Source of the DNA: Bifidobacteriaceae bacterium
GTDB lineage: Bacteria > Actinomycetota > Actinomycetes > Actinomycetales > WQXJ01
DNA: 6,547 nucleotides
Reading direction: 5' to 3'
Assembly (NCBI GenBank): GCA_031256885.1
Contig: JAIRPS010000003.1
Location: 1-6,547 of the forward strand
Each line of letters opens with the position of its first letter. Positions within the stretch are counted from its first letter, which is position 1. The notes beneath the pieces were generated by a model that worked only from the letters and a program-made list of their open reading frames with translations, did not search any database and was not told where the DNA came from. A program made the translations under genes and the position numbers. Below are positions 1 to 5,661 of this stretch, piece after piece.

Positions 1-2015
1 AACTCCGGCACCTCAGCTTTCACCATAGTCCGCCCGCCAGCAATCGACTCAGTACCGGTCAAACGGCCACGCCGCGATGAAAGGTCAGACATGACAGCGC
101 CAACATACTCGTCCTCCACCACAATAGTCATGGTGACAACCGGTTCAAGCAGCGAAACCATGCCAGGCTTACTGGCAGCCTCCTTCAAAGCCAATGCACC
201 CGCCATCTGGAAAGCGGCATCGGACGAATCAACCGAGTGAGCTTTACCGTCATAAAGCGTGACACGAATGTCAACCACCGGATAACCAGCCACCACACCC
301 TTGACCATCTGCGATTTAACGCCCTTCTCAACCGATGGGATGAACTGGCGTGGCACGGCACCGCCCACCACCTTGTCAACAAACTCAAAACCAGAACCAG
401 CCGGCAAAGGCTCAACAATGATGTCGCAAACCGCATATTGGCCATGACCACCAGACTGCTTGACATGACGGCCCTTAGCTTCCACCTTGCCGGAGAAAGT
501 CTCACGCAACTGCACCCGGTAAGGCACCTTGACAATCGAAACACCAAAACGATCCGACAACTTGTCAAAAGTGACCTGCGTATGCGCATCACCCATGGTC
601 CACAAAACCATCTGATGGGTTTCCGCGTTCTGCTCAAGCCGCAAAGTCGGGTCCTCCGAAATCAAACGCTGCAAAGAAGTGGAAAGCTTGTCTTCATCAG
701 CCGCTTTCTCAGCCTTGATAGCCACCGGCAACATTGGTTCCGGGGGAGTCCACGGTGAAGCGATCAACGGTTTGCTGGGATCGGAAACCGTGTCACCAGT
801 TTCGGCGCTACCCAACCGGGCAACCGCACACAAATCACCAGCAATCGCATAAGGGATCGGGCGTTGCGTCGCCCCCAAAGGTGAAGTGACCGTGCCCGCC
901 CGCTCATCTTCACGATGATTTGGTGAACCAGGCGCGCGCGTGCCATGCCCCGCCACATGAACGGTTGCTTCAGAACGCAAAGTGCCAGAAAAAACCCGCA
1001 CAATCGAAATCCGGCCAACATAAGCATCAGCAGTGGTTTTGACCACTTCAGCCATCAAAGGACCCTTCGGGTCAGGCGACAGCTCAACCGGGTCACCACT
1101 GGGTGTGGTGACCTCCGGAATTGGTGAATCAACCGGCGGCGGGAAACCGTTAACAATCAGCCTGAGCAGCGACAACGTGCCAATACCGCCTGGCGCAGCC
1201 ATTGGCATCACCGGGAAGAAAGAGGCGCTGCGCACAGCCAAAGCCAAATCTTTCTTCAACTGCTGGCCGTCCAATTCGCCACCCTCAAGATAGGTTTCCA
1301 TGAGCAGCTCATCATTCGACTCGGTCACCAGCGTTTCAATGAAAGCTTCACGGTTGCGTTCAAACTTGCCAACTTCATCACCCTGCGGTCCGCGCTCAAC
1401 TCGCTCACCTGAAGTGAAATCAACAACTTTGCCGGTCAGCACATCCATCAGCGCGCCGACTTCAGCTTCCGCCTTATACAGCGGCAGCATCAGCGGCAAA
1501 ACTGAAGCTCCGAAAGCCTGACGACAATCCTCCACAACCTGGTCATAGTCAGCCCGTGGGTTGTCAAGTTTGGTGATCAAAACAGCGCGTGGCAGCTTGA
1601 CCGCAGCGCACTCATCCCAAAGCAAACGAGTGGCGCCAGAAACACCATCGACAGCTGAAATGGTGAACAAAGCGGCATCAGCGGCTCGGATGGCTGCCCG
1701 CAGCTCGCCAAGATAATCGGCGTAACCAGGGGCATCAATGATGTTGATCTTGACGCCATCGAAAACCAACGGTGCCAACGCCGTACCCACCGAGCGGTGA
1801 GTTTTATGTTCGGCGTCGTCATAGTCGGTGACGGTGGTGCCCTTTTCAACAGAACCAGCCCGAGGGATCAGCCCAACTGCTGTGAGCAGGCCTTCCACTA
1901 CGGTGGTCTTGCCCGCCCCTGAACTACCGACCATCACAACGTTCCGGATGGCGTCGGGCCCAGAGGGCATGGGATCCTGTTTGGTGGCCGTGAGGGCCGA
2001 GTTGGCAGCAGACAT
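1..2015 (-). CDS. fusA2: Elongation factor G-like GTPase EF-G2 (3' end beyond window)
   Basis: Translational GTPase of the EF-G family, paralogous to the canonical translocase; mycobacteria call it FusA2. About 671 residues are visible and the frame is still open at the left edge, so roughly 40-60 C-terminal residues of domain V are probably missing. The P-loop GSSGAGKT is at residues 30-37. The G3 motif is DAPGY (94-98), with Tyr where canonical EF-G has the catalytic His (DTPGH). The G4 motif is TKLD (148-151) instead of NKxD. Both departures are typical of this subfamily as I know it. Domain IV is recognised by KGRHVKQSGGHGQY, matching the RHKKQTGGRGQY type of sequence, and the domain III region contains TMGDAHTQV. 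The ATG at 2015 is preceded by the purine-rich AAGGAAGAAGG (2032-2022), about 6 nt away. The gene is divergent from def. Its cellular role is not established; ribosome translocation activity has been doubted for such paralogues. I am confident of the family. Confidence 0.93.
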   Translation of the reverse strand, partial: MSAANSALTATKQDPMPSGPDAIRNVVMVGSSGAGKTTVVEGLLTAVGLIPRAGSVEKGTTVTDYDDAEHKTHRSVGTALAPLVFDGVKINIIDAPGYADYLGELRAAIRAADAALFTISAVDGVSGATRLLWDECAAVKLPRAVLITKLDNPRADYDQVVEDCRQAFGASVLPLMLPLYKAEAEVGALMDVLTGKVVDFTSGERVERGPQGDEVGKFERNREAFIETLVTESNDELLMETYLEGGELDGQQLKKDLALAVRSASFFPVMPMAAPGGIGTLSLLRLIVNGFPPPVDSPIPEVTTPSGDPVELSPDPKGPLMAEVVKTTADAYVGRISIVRVFSGTLRSEATVHVAGHGTRAPGSPNHREDERAGTVTSPLGATQRPIPYAIAGDLCAVARLGSAETGDTVSDPSKPLIASPWTPPEPMLPVAIKAEKAADEDKLSTSLQRLISEDPTLRLEQNAETHQMVLWTMGDAHTQVTFDKLSDRFGVSIVKVPYRVQLRETFSGKVEAKGRHVKQSGGHGQYAVCDIIVEPLPAGSGFEFVDKVVGGAVPRQFIPSVEKGVKSQMVKGVVAGYPVVDIRVTLYDGKAHSVDSSDAAFQMAGALALKEAASKPGMVSLLEPVVTMTIVVEDEYVGAVMSDLSSRRGRLTGTESIAGGRTMVKAEVPE

Positions 2016-2056
2016 ATCTGGCCTTCTTCCTTGACGGTGCTCGAATTGCGAAGGCA

Positions 2057-2085
2057 AGATTACCGCACTTAGGCCTCCTTGTGCA
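2057..2085 (-). promoter_or_regulatory. Possible promoter of the EF-G2 gene
   Basis: On the minus strand TGCACA (2085-2080) and TAATCT (2062-2057) are separated by 17 nt. The -10 hexamer is a good sigma-70-type match; the -35 is poor. It would give a leader of about 35 nt before the ATG at 2015. It was picked by eye from a 144-bp divergent spacer, so it is only a candidate. Confidence 0.25.
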
Positions 2086-2113
2086 GACATTTGGCTGGCA
2101 AAGCCGACACTTT

Positions 2114-2138
2114 GTTGCCAGAACTAGGCAACTAGGCA
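2114..2138. repeat. Inverted repeat overlapping a tandem octamer in the divergent spacer
   Basis: GTTGCC (2114-2119) and GGCAAC (2127-2132) form a perfect 6-bp inverted repeat with a 7-nt spacer. The octamer ACTAGGCA occurs twice in direct tandem at 2123-2130 and 2131-2138. The cluster lies 21-46 bp upstream of the def start codon, where an operator or leader element of def would be expected. No known regulator site is recognised. Confidence 0.5.
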
Positions 2139-2159
2139 GATCAATGGCAGGATAGAAGC

Positions 2160-2657
2160 ATGGCAATCCGTGACATCCGCATTATTGGTGATCCTGTGCT
2201 CCGCACTGCCTGCGATGAGATTCGTCAGATCGACAAGCGTGTGCGGGCGCTGGTTGAAGACCTACTTGAGACGGTTGACATGGAAGGCAGAGCTGGTTTA
2301 GCGGCCAACCAGATCGGTGTTGGCCTGCGCGCTTTTTCCTACAACGTGGAAGATGAGATCGGTTACGTCCTCAACCCCAGGATTGTTGAACTATCAACCG
2401 AACATCAAGACGGTGACGAAGGTTGCCTCTCCGTGCCCGGACTGTGGTACCCCACCCGCCGCGCGAACTTTGCGCGCGTGATCGGGCAAAACCTTGACGG
2501 CAAAGAAGTGATGGTTGAAGGGGTGGGGCTAATGGCGCGCTGCCTCCAACATGAAGTAGACCATCTTGACGGCAAACTCTACTTAGATCGCCTCGACAAG
2601 ACGCAGCGACGCAAAGCAATGCAGGCTGTTCGTGAGCTGCCAACAGCCGCAGGGTGA
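2160..2657 (+). CDS. def: Peptide deformylase
   Basis: A 165-residue metallo-hydrolase that removes the formyl group from the N-terminal methionine of nascent proteins at the ribosome. All three family motifs are present. Motif 1 is GRAGLAANQ (residues 43-51, Gln51). Motif 2 is EGCLS (87-91), with metal ligand Cys89. Motif 3 is HEVDH (131-135), with ligands His131 and His135 and catalytic Glu132. The first Gly of the usual GxGLAxxQ motif is Arg44, which I associate with an actinobacterial subclass of the family. Length is normal for the smaller bacterial enzymes. The ATG at 2160 has AGGATAG just upstream as a modest ribosome binding site. The gene is divergent from the EF-G2 gene and followed by the DUF3145 gene on the same strand after 141 bp. 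Actinobacteria often carry more than one def, so this may not be the only copy. Confidence 0.96.
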   Translation: MAIRDIRIIGDPVLRTACDEIRQIDKRVRALVEDLLETVDMEGRAGLAANQIGVGLRAFSYNVEDEIGYVLNPRIVELSTEHQDGDEGCLSVPGLWYPTRRANFARVIGQNLDGKEVMVEGVGLMARCLQHEVDHLDGKLYLDRLDKTQRRKAMQAVRELPTAAG

Positions 2658-2662
2658 CAAAC

Positions 2663-2679
2663 TGCCCCAAGATAGGGCA
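2663..2679 (+). terminator. Possible weak terminator hairpin after def
   Basis: TGCCC (2663-2667) and GGGCA (2675-2679) can pair around a 7-nt loop, starting 5 nt after the def stop codon. The following bases (TACTTGTTCT) are T-rich but lack a U-tract. The stem is short, so this is a candidate only. Confidence 0.28.
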
Positions 2680-2786
2680 TACTTGTTCTAGTGCGCCGCG
2701 TGAAGATGCGGTCGGCAGCAGACACCGAGCTGTGGTGTTACTAGGTCGTAGGGGAAGACGTACCTGGTAATTTCATTCGCCACGGC

Positions 2787-2793
2787 AAGGAGG
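2787..2793 (+). promoter_or_regulatory. Strong Shine-Dalgarno sequence of the DUF3145 gene
   Basis: AAGGAGG is a perfect anti-16S match and ends 5 nt before the ATG at 2799, which fixes that start. It is the strongest ribosome binding site in the window. Confidence 0.8.
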
Positions 2794-2798
2794 TTCTG

Positions 2799-3305
2799 AT
2801 GTCAGTTGTGACAACGCGCGGCGTGCTTTTTATACATTCATCACCAAGGGCGCTCGCTCCGGCAGTCGAAGCACTGATCAGCGGCGTTCTCGGTAGGCGG
2901 GTGTCGATGGATTGGATCGACCAGCCCGCCGCTCCGCTCTGCCTGAGAACCGAGCTTTCCTGGCAAGCCCCGCAAGGCACCGGTGCGCGCCTCGCCTCCG
3001 GGCTGCGCACCCGTGGTGAGCAGCGTTTACGTTTCGAGATCACCGAGGAACCGTCACGTGGCAGCGATGGGGGGCGCTGGTCGTGCACACCTGAACTGGG
3101 AATCTTCCATCAAATGATGGACGTGCATGGTAACAATGTGATCCGTGAAGATGCCTTACGTGACGCGCTTGACTGCGGCGGCGACCTGATGACACTACGC
3201 CGCAAACTCGACCTGGCACTCGGCCAAGCCTGGGATGATGAACTTGAACCCTTCCGCTACGCCGGTGCTGGCGCACCAATTCGCTGGCTCCACCGCGTTG
3301 GTTGA
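2799..3305 (+). CDS. DUF3145 family protein
   Basis: A 168-residue protein of a conserved, uncharacterised actinobacterial family. The match is nearly end to end. Visible family features are the opening TTRGVLFIHSSPRALAP (residues 5-21), the stretch LGRRVSMDWIDQPAAPL, ELGIFHQMMDVHGNNVI in the middle, and the near-invariant C-terminal run WDDELEPFRYAGAGAPIRWL. It has no signal peptide and no membrane segment, so it is probably cytosolic. The start is fixed by a perfect Shine-Dalgarno sequence at 2787-2793. As I recall, in Streptomyces a DUF3145 gene also sits next to fabF at the end of the type II fatty-acid cluster; here it faces fabF tail to tail with 2 bp between stop codons. That suggests, but does not prove, a link to fatty-acid synthesis. 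No catalytic motif is recognisable, so I assign no function. Confidence 0.92.
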   Translation: MSVVTTRGVLFIHSSPRALAPAVEALISGVLGRRVSMDWIDQPAAPLCLRTELSWQAPQGTGARLASGLRTRGEQRLRFEITEEPSRGSDGGRWSCTPELGIFHQMMDVHGNNVIREDALRDALDCGGDLMTLRRKLDLALGQAWDDELEPFRYAGAGAPIRWLHRVG

Positions 3306-3307
3306 AC

Positions 3308-4549
3308 CTAAGCGCTGGTCAACACCAGTGCAACATTGTGTCCACCAAAACCAAAAGCGTTATTAAGGGCAGCCAATTGGCCACTGCGCGGCAAATCAGC
3401 CGGGCGGTCGCCCACCACCCTGAGCTCAATACTGGGATCAGGATCATCAAGGTTGATAGTGGGAGGAGCTAGACGATCCCGCAACGCCAGCACTGTAAAA
3501 ACCGTTTCCAAAGCGCCAGCGCCACCCAACAGATGCCCAGTCATTGACTTGGTGCCACTCACCAAAGCCTGGCATGGCGCACCAGCCGTTGCTAAAGCCT
3601 GCGCAATTGCGGCAGCCTCAATACCATCACCCACCGGCGTGGCCGTGGCATGCGCATTAACATGAACAATGTCACTACCGCACAGGTCAGCATCAGCCAA
3701 AGCCAACTCAATCGCGCGGCGTTGACCCTGACCGGAAGGATCAGGTGGGGCAACGTCATAAGCATCAGCGGTGATTGCCACACCAGCCAGATTGGCATAA
3801 ACCGTGGCACCGCGCGCCCGCGCATGCTCCGGCGACTCAAGCACCAACATGGCGGCACCTTCACCCATCACAAACCCGTCACGGCTCAAACTAAAAGGTC
3901 GGCTAGCAGCTTGCGGATCATCATTACGCAGCGAAAGTGCCCGCATTTTAGCGAAAGCCGCCAACGGCATCGGGTGAATGGCAGCTTCACAACCGCCCGC
4001 CACCACCACATCAGCATGGCCCCCACGAATCAACTGCACCGCCCAAGCCAAAGCTTCCGCACCGGAAGCGCAAGCTGAAGCAGGCGTGTGCGCGCCCGCC
4101 CGCGCACCCAGTTCAACAGAAATGTTGGCGGCCGCCGAGTTAGGCATCAGCATTGGCACAGTCATTGGCAATACCCGGTCAGCACCGCGTTCGCGCACAG
4201 TATCCCAAGCGTTCAGCAAAGTCCAAACACCGCCGATGCCGGTCCCCACCACTACCGCTAAACGTTCGCCCGGAACTTCCGGGGCACCAGCATCCGCCCA
4301 AGCTTCAGCGGCAGCCACCACCGCCGCTTGGGCAGCCGGGTCCAGTTTACGATGCCGCATCGGCGGTAGCACTTGTTGCGGCGGCACCGCTAAACGAGCC
4401 GCAAAATGGATTGGTAAGCCGTACTGTTCCAACCACTGGGAAGGCAACGGTTTGACACCAGAAGTGCCAGCTAAAGCTGCCTGCCAGGTGGTTGAAACAG
4501 TGCCGCCAAGGGGTGTGGTTGCACCCAGGCCAGTGATAACTGGTGTCAT
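3308..4549 (-). CDS. fabF: 3-oxoacyl-ACP synthase II (KAS II)
   Basis: Condensing enzyme that elongates acyl-ACP with malonyl-ACP in type II fatty-acid synthesis; a cytosolic dimer. The 413-residue product has the complete thiolase-fold active site: nucleophile Cys160 (SACASGA), His300 (NAHATATP), Lys334 and His339 (GTKSMTGHLLGGAG), and the C-terminal gatekeeping loop NAFGFGGHN (397-405). These positions match E. coli FabF (Cys163, His303, His340) closely. I chose ATG 4549 because the protein then starts MTPVITGLGATTPLGG, as in relatives. An in-frame ATG at 4594 would add 15 residues and overlap acpP. The start lies 4 nt after the acpP stop and has no strong ribosome binding site of its own, so translational coupling to acpP is likely. 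The stop is 2 bp from that of the DUF3145 gene. An intact Cys and a lone KS argue against a chain-length-factor or polyketide role. Confidence 0.96.
   Translation of the reverse strand: MTPVITGLGATTPLGGTVSTTWQAALAGTSGVKPLPSQWLEQYGLPIHFAARLAVPPQQVLPPMRHRKLDPAAQAAVVAAAEAWADAGAPEVPGERLAVVVGTGIGGVWTLLNAWDTVRERGADRVLPMTVPMLMPNSAAANISVELGARAGAHTPASACASGAEALAWAVQLIRGGHADVVVAGGCEAAIHPMPLAAFAKMRALSLRNDDPQAASRPFSLSRDGFVMGEGAAMLVLESPEHARARGATVYANLAGVAITADAYDVAPPDPSGQGQRRAIELALADADLCGSDIVHVNAHATATPVGDGIEAAAIAQALATAGAPCQALVSGTKSMTGHLLGGAGALETVFTVLALRDRLAPPTINLDDPDPSIELRVVGDRPADLPRSGQLAALNNAFGFGGHNVALVLTSA
3312..3331. terminator. Possible bidirectional terminator hairpin at the fabF/DUF3145 junction
   Basis: GCGCTGGT (3312-3319) and ACCAGTGC (3324-3331) pair over 8 positions (one G-T) around a 4-nt CAAC loop. 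It lies in the last codons of fabF and just past the DUF3145 stop, so it would serve both convergent transcripts. Neither strand has a U-tract, so if it terminates it does so in the non-canonical, U-less way proposed for actinobacteria. Confidence 0.4.
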
Positions 4550-4553
4550 TGAT

Positions 4554-4802
4554 CTAGTTGGCCGCTTTGGCAATGAAGTTGACTGCATCACCAACCGTGA
4601 TCAAGCTGGGCGTGACGTCATCGGGAATTTTGACGGAAAACTCGTCTTCAGCCAAGGTGATGATGGTCATCATTGACAACGAGTCAATGTCTAAATCATC
4701 AACAAACGATTGTTCAGCTGAGATCTGTTCGGCAGGTATGCCGGTCTCTTCAGTGATGATCTTGGCGAGGCCGGTCAGAATATCGGCAGGGTCTAAAGCC
4801 AT
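4554..4802 (-). CDS. acpP: Acyl carrier protein
   Basis: Small acidic carrier protein (82 residues) that holds the growing acyl chain on a 4'-phosphopantetheine arm. The attachment serine is Ser41 in DLDIDSLSMM (residues 37-45 region), the hallmark DSL motif. Helix II continues as MTIITLAEDEFSVKIPDD, and the C-terminus ITVGDAVNFIAKAA fits helix IV. The ATG at 4802 is the likely start: AAAGGA lies about 6 nt upstream. An in-frame TTG at 4816 or so would place that ribosome binding site inside the coding region, so it is unlikely. The gene is followed after 4 nt by fabF, its functional partner. It is preceded, after a 131-bp spacer, by the DUF3052 gene on the same strand. In that spacer I see only a weak promoter-like pair (TGTACT, 17 nt, CATGAT on the minus strand). 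Confidence 0.96.
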   Translation of the reverse strand: MALDPADILTGLAKIITEETGIPAEQISAEQSFVDDLDIDSLSMMTIITLAEDEFSVKIPDDVTPSLITVGDAVNFIAKAAN

Positions 4803-4933
4803 TGGGCTTCCTTTCAAGGTGTCTTAGCTGATTCGGACGAACAGCCACCAAACATCATGCCGCAAAAAGGCGCAACAGTACAGCGCGACGGGCTAACGGA
4901 TTGTGGCCCAGGAGTTGTAAGGAACCAACTAAT

Positions 4934-5344
4934 TCAGCGCCGACCCCGCCCGGTTAGGCGGGTGCCAGCCCATTCTGGGCCAACTGAAACCGAAGAAGTA
5001 GCGTGAAGGCCAGCGGTCTGTGCAGCTTCGGCAATTTCCGAAGGGTCAACATGACCACCGCGACCCGCTTTCGGGGTTAAAACCCAGATCACGCCACCGT
5101 TTTCAAGTAGGGCCAGCGCGTCAACCAGCGTGTCGGTGAGGTCACCGTCACCGGCCCTCCACCAGACAATGGTGGCATCACACACATCATCCCAATCTTC
5201 ATCCACCAGTTCTTGACCGGTGATCTCTTCGATCGCTTCACGCAGATCAAAGTCAACGTCATCGTCGTAGCCAAGCTCTTGGACCAGTTGGCCAGCGGCG
5301 AAGCCAGCTTTCTCAGCCACGTCCAGTGAGTCGGTCACTGCCAC
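4934..5344 (-). CDS. DUF3052 family protein
   Basis: A 136-residue, acidic, conserved actinobacterial protein of unknown function. Family features are PGQ/AGQ-LVQELGYDDD near the N-terminus, DFDLREAIEEITGQELVDED, the WW pair in ATIVWWRAGDGDLTDTLVDAL, GGVIWVLTPKAGRGGHVDP and the C-terminal AGTRL. The alternating strand-helix pattern looks like a small alpha/beta domain. There is no signal peptide. In mycobacteria I recall the relative Rv2239c near aceE and the fabD-acpM-kasA cluster, so its position beside acpP-fabF is conserved context. The start is uncertain: GTG 5344 follows an in-frame stop three codons upstream, but GTG 5338 has GAAAG at a better distance (9 nt) and would give 134 residues. 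A weak hairpin (AGTTG/CAACT, 4913-4930) follows the stop. It is preceded by an unusually structured non-coding region. Confidence 0.9.
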   Translation of the reverse strand: MAVTDSLDVAEKAGFAAGQLVQELGYDDDVDFDLREAIEEITGQELVDEDWDDVCDATIVWWRAGDGDLTDTLVDALALLENGGVIWVLTPKAGRGGHVDPSEIAEAAQTAGLHATSSVSVGPEWAGTRLTGRGRR

Positions 5345-5373
5345 AGTCTTTCAGCGTACCTTTCTTTGCTTCA

Positions 5374-5507
5374 TGCCGGAGGGCTCCGGCAGGCGGTTGG
5401 GTGGGGTGGCTTGCACCCCTAGGGTCACCACGTTAGCCGATTTTGCTGCTTTGTGGCGACCCTGGCTAGGTAGAGTCATCATGATTGGTCATTGCCAGGG
5501 TTCGCCA
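5374..5507 (-). other. Structured non-coding region ahead of the DUF3052 gene (three stem-loops)
   Basis: Three inverted repeats follow one another. First, TGGCGACCCTGGC (5454-5466) pairs with GCCAGGGTTCGCCA (5494-5507): 12-13 bp with one bulged base and a 27-nt loop holding the palindrome ATCATGAT. Second, GGGGTG (5403-5408) pairs with CACCCC (5414-5419) around 5 nt. Third, TGCCGGA (5374-5380) pairs with TCCGGCA (5385-5391) around GGGC, 30 nt before the DUF3052 start. No stem has a U-tract on either strand. The best reading is a long structured 5' leader of the DUF3052 mRNA or a small RNA; it matches no riboswitch, 6S, SRP, RNase P or tmRNA signature that I recognise. With the elements listed at 5544-5652 this accounts for the whole gene-free stretch. 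Confidence 0.45.
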
Positions 5508-5543
5508 AGGCTTCGGCTGTGGTTGGCCAGGACCGCGCGGAAC

Positions 5544-5572
5544 ATCAATGACGCAGGCCACCGGACTGTCAA
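5544..5572 (-). promoter_or_regulatory. Possible promoter of the DUF3052 gene
   Basis: On the minus strand a perfect -35 hexamer TTGACA (5572-5567) is followed after 17 nt by ATTGAT (5549-5544), a poor -10 that matches TATAAT at three positions. Transcription from here would give a leader of about 190 nt carrying the three stem-loops. Supported mainly by the -35. Confidence 0.33.
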
Positions 5573-5590
5573 ACACGCTCCTTGTCCGGT
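5560..5590. repeat. 7-bp inverted repeat flanking the TTGACA hexamer
   Basis: ACCGGAC (5560-5566) and GTCCGGT (5584-5590) are perfect inverted copies 17 nt apart. On the minus strand the first arm begins within the TAA that ends the restored frame of the secreted-protein gene, so it could be a terminator stem for that gene. Equally, the arms bracket the -35 hexamer of the next candidate promoter and could be an operator. No U-tract follows. Confidence 0.5.
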
Positions 5591-5661
5591 TAGCGACGAA
5601 TGGTCAGTTGTGACTTAGCAAAAATTTTGCTCGGCAAAAATGAGATAGTCACTTTGGCCCC
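5590..5661 (-). pseudogene. Out-of-frame C-terminal end of the secreted Ig-like protein
   Basis: If one base is added to the C4 run at 5658-5661 (GGGG on the coding strand), the reading frame of the upstream gene does not stop at 5649 but continues for 22 residues, AKVTISFLPSKIF followed by AKSQLTIRR, to a TAA at 5592-5590. The alternating hydrophobic pattern of VTISF and LTI is what the last two strands of a bacterial Ig-like repeat look like, and the join KVKLG-AKVTISF is smooth. The piece has no start or ribosome binding site of its own. It is therefore read as the detached end of the neighbouring gene, by mutation or by a base error in the sequence. Confidence 0.6.
5610..5652. repeat. Nested A/T-rich palindromes at the end of the secreted-protein gene
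   Basis: GTGACT (5610-5615) and AGTCAC (5647-5652) are perfect outer arms. Inside are the odd-length palindrome AGCAAAAATTTTGCT (5617-5631) and the inverted repeat TTTTGC-TCG-GCAAAA (5625-5639). On the minus strand this last hairpin is followed by TTTTT (5624-5620), giving a terminator-like layout just after the TGA at 5649, although the stem is A/T-rich. The same bases are coding if the frameshift is undone, so the terminator reading is weak. Confidence 0.35.

Noticed and set aside
237..758. 173-codon open frame on the plus strand opposite the EF-G2 gene
   Set aside because: It is antisense to a well-conserved EF-G domain III/IV sequence, has no ribosome binding site, and its composition is that of a shadow frame.
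3978..4676. 232-codon plus-strand open frame opposite fabF and acpP
   Set aside because: Low-complexity Ala/Pro/Ser product typical of antisense frames; the opposite strand carries intact FabF and AcpP active-site motifs.
3308..4802. Polyketide synthase cluster (KS plus carrier protein)
   Set aside because: Only one KS with full Cys-His-His, no chain-length factor, ketoreductase or cyclase, and neighbours typical of the housekeeping fatty-acid locus.
4803..4817. Upstream TTG start for acpP adding five residues
   Set aside because: The AAAGGA ribosome binding site would then lie within the coding sequence, and AcpP homologues begin near the ATG at 4802.
4913..4930. Hairpin AGTTG/CAACT after the DUF3052 stop as a terminator
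   Set aside because: Five-bp A/T-rich stem, 8-nt loop, no U-tract on the minus strand; too weak to list as a feature.
5455..5510. tRNA-like stretch (GGTAGAG, CAT, GGGTTCG)
   Set aside because: No 5-bp T-stem flanks the TTCG loop and no 7-bp acceptor stem closes the ends; the bases form one long hairpin instead.
5373..5618. 81-codon plus-strand open frame in the repeat-rich spacer
   Set aside because: No ribosome binding site, starts inside a hairpin arm, no recognisable domain; the inverted repeats explain the sequence better.
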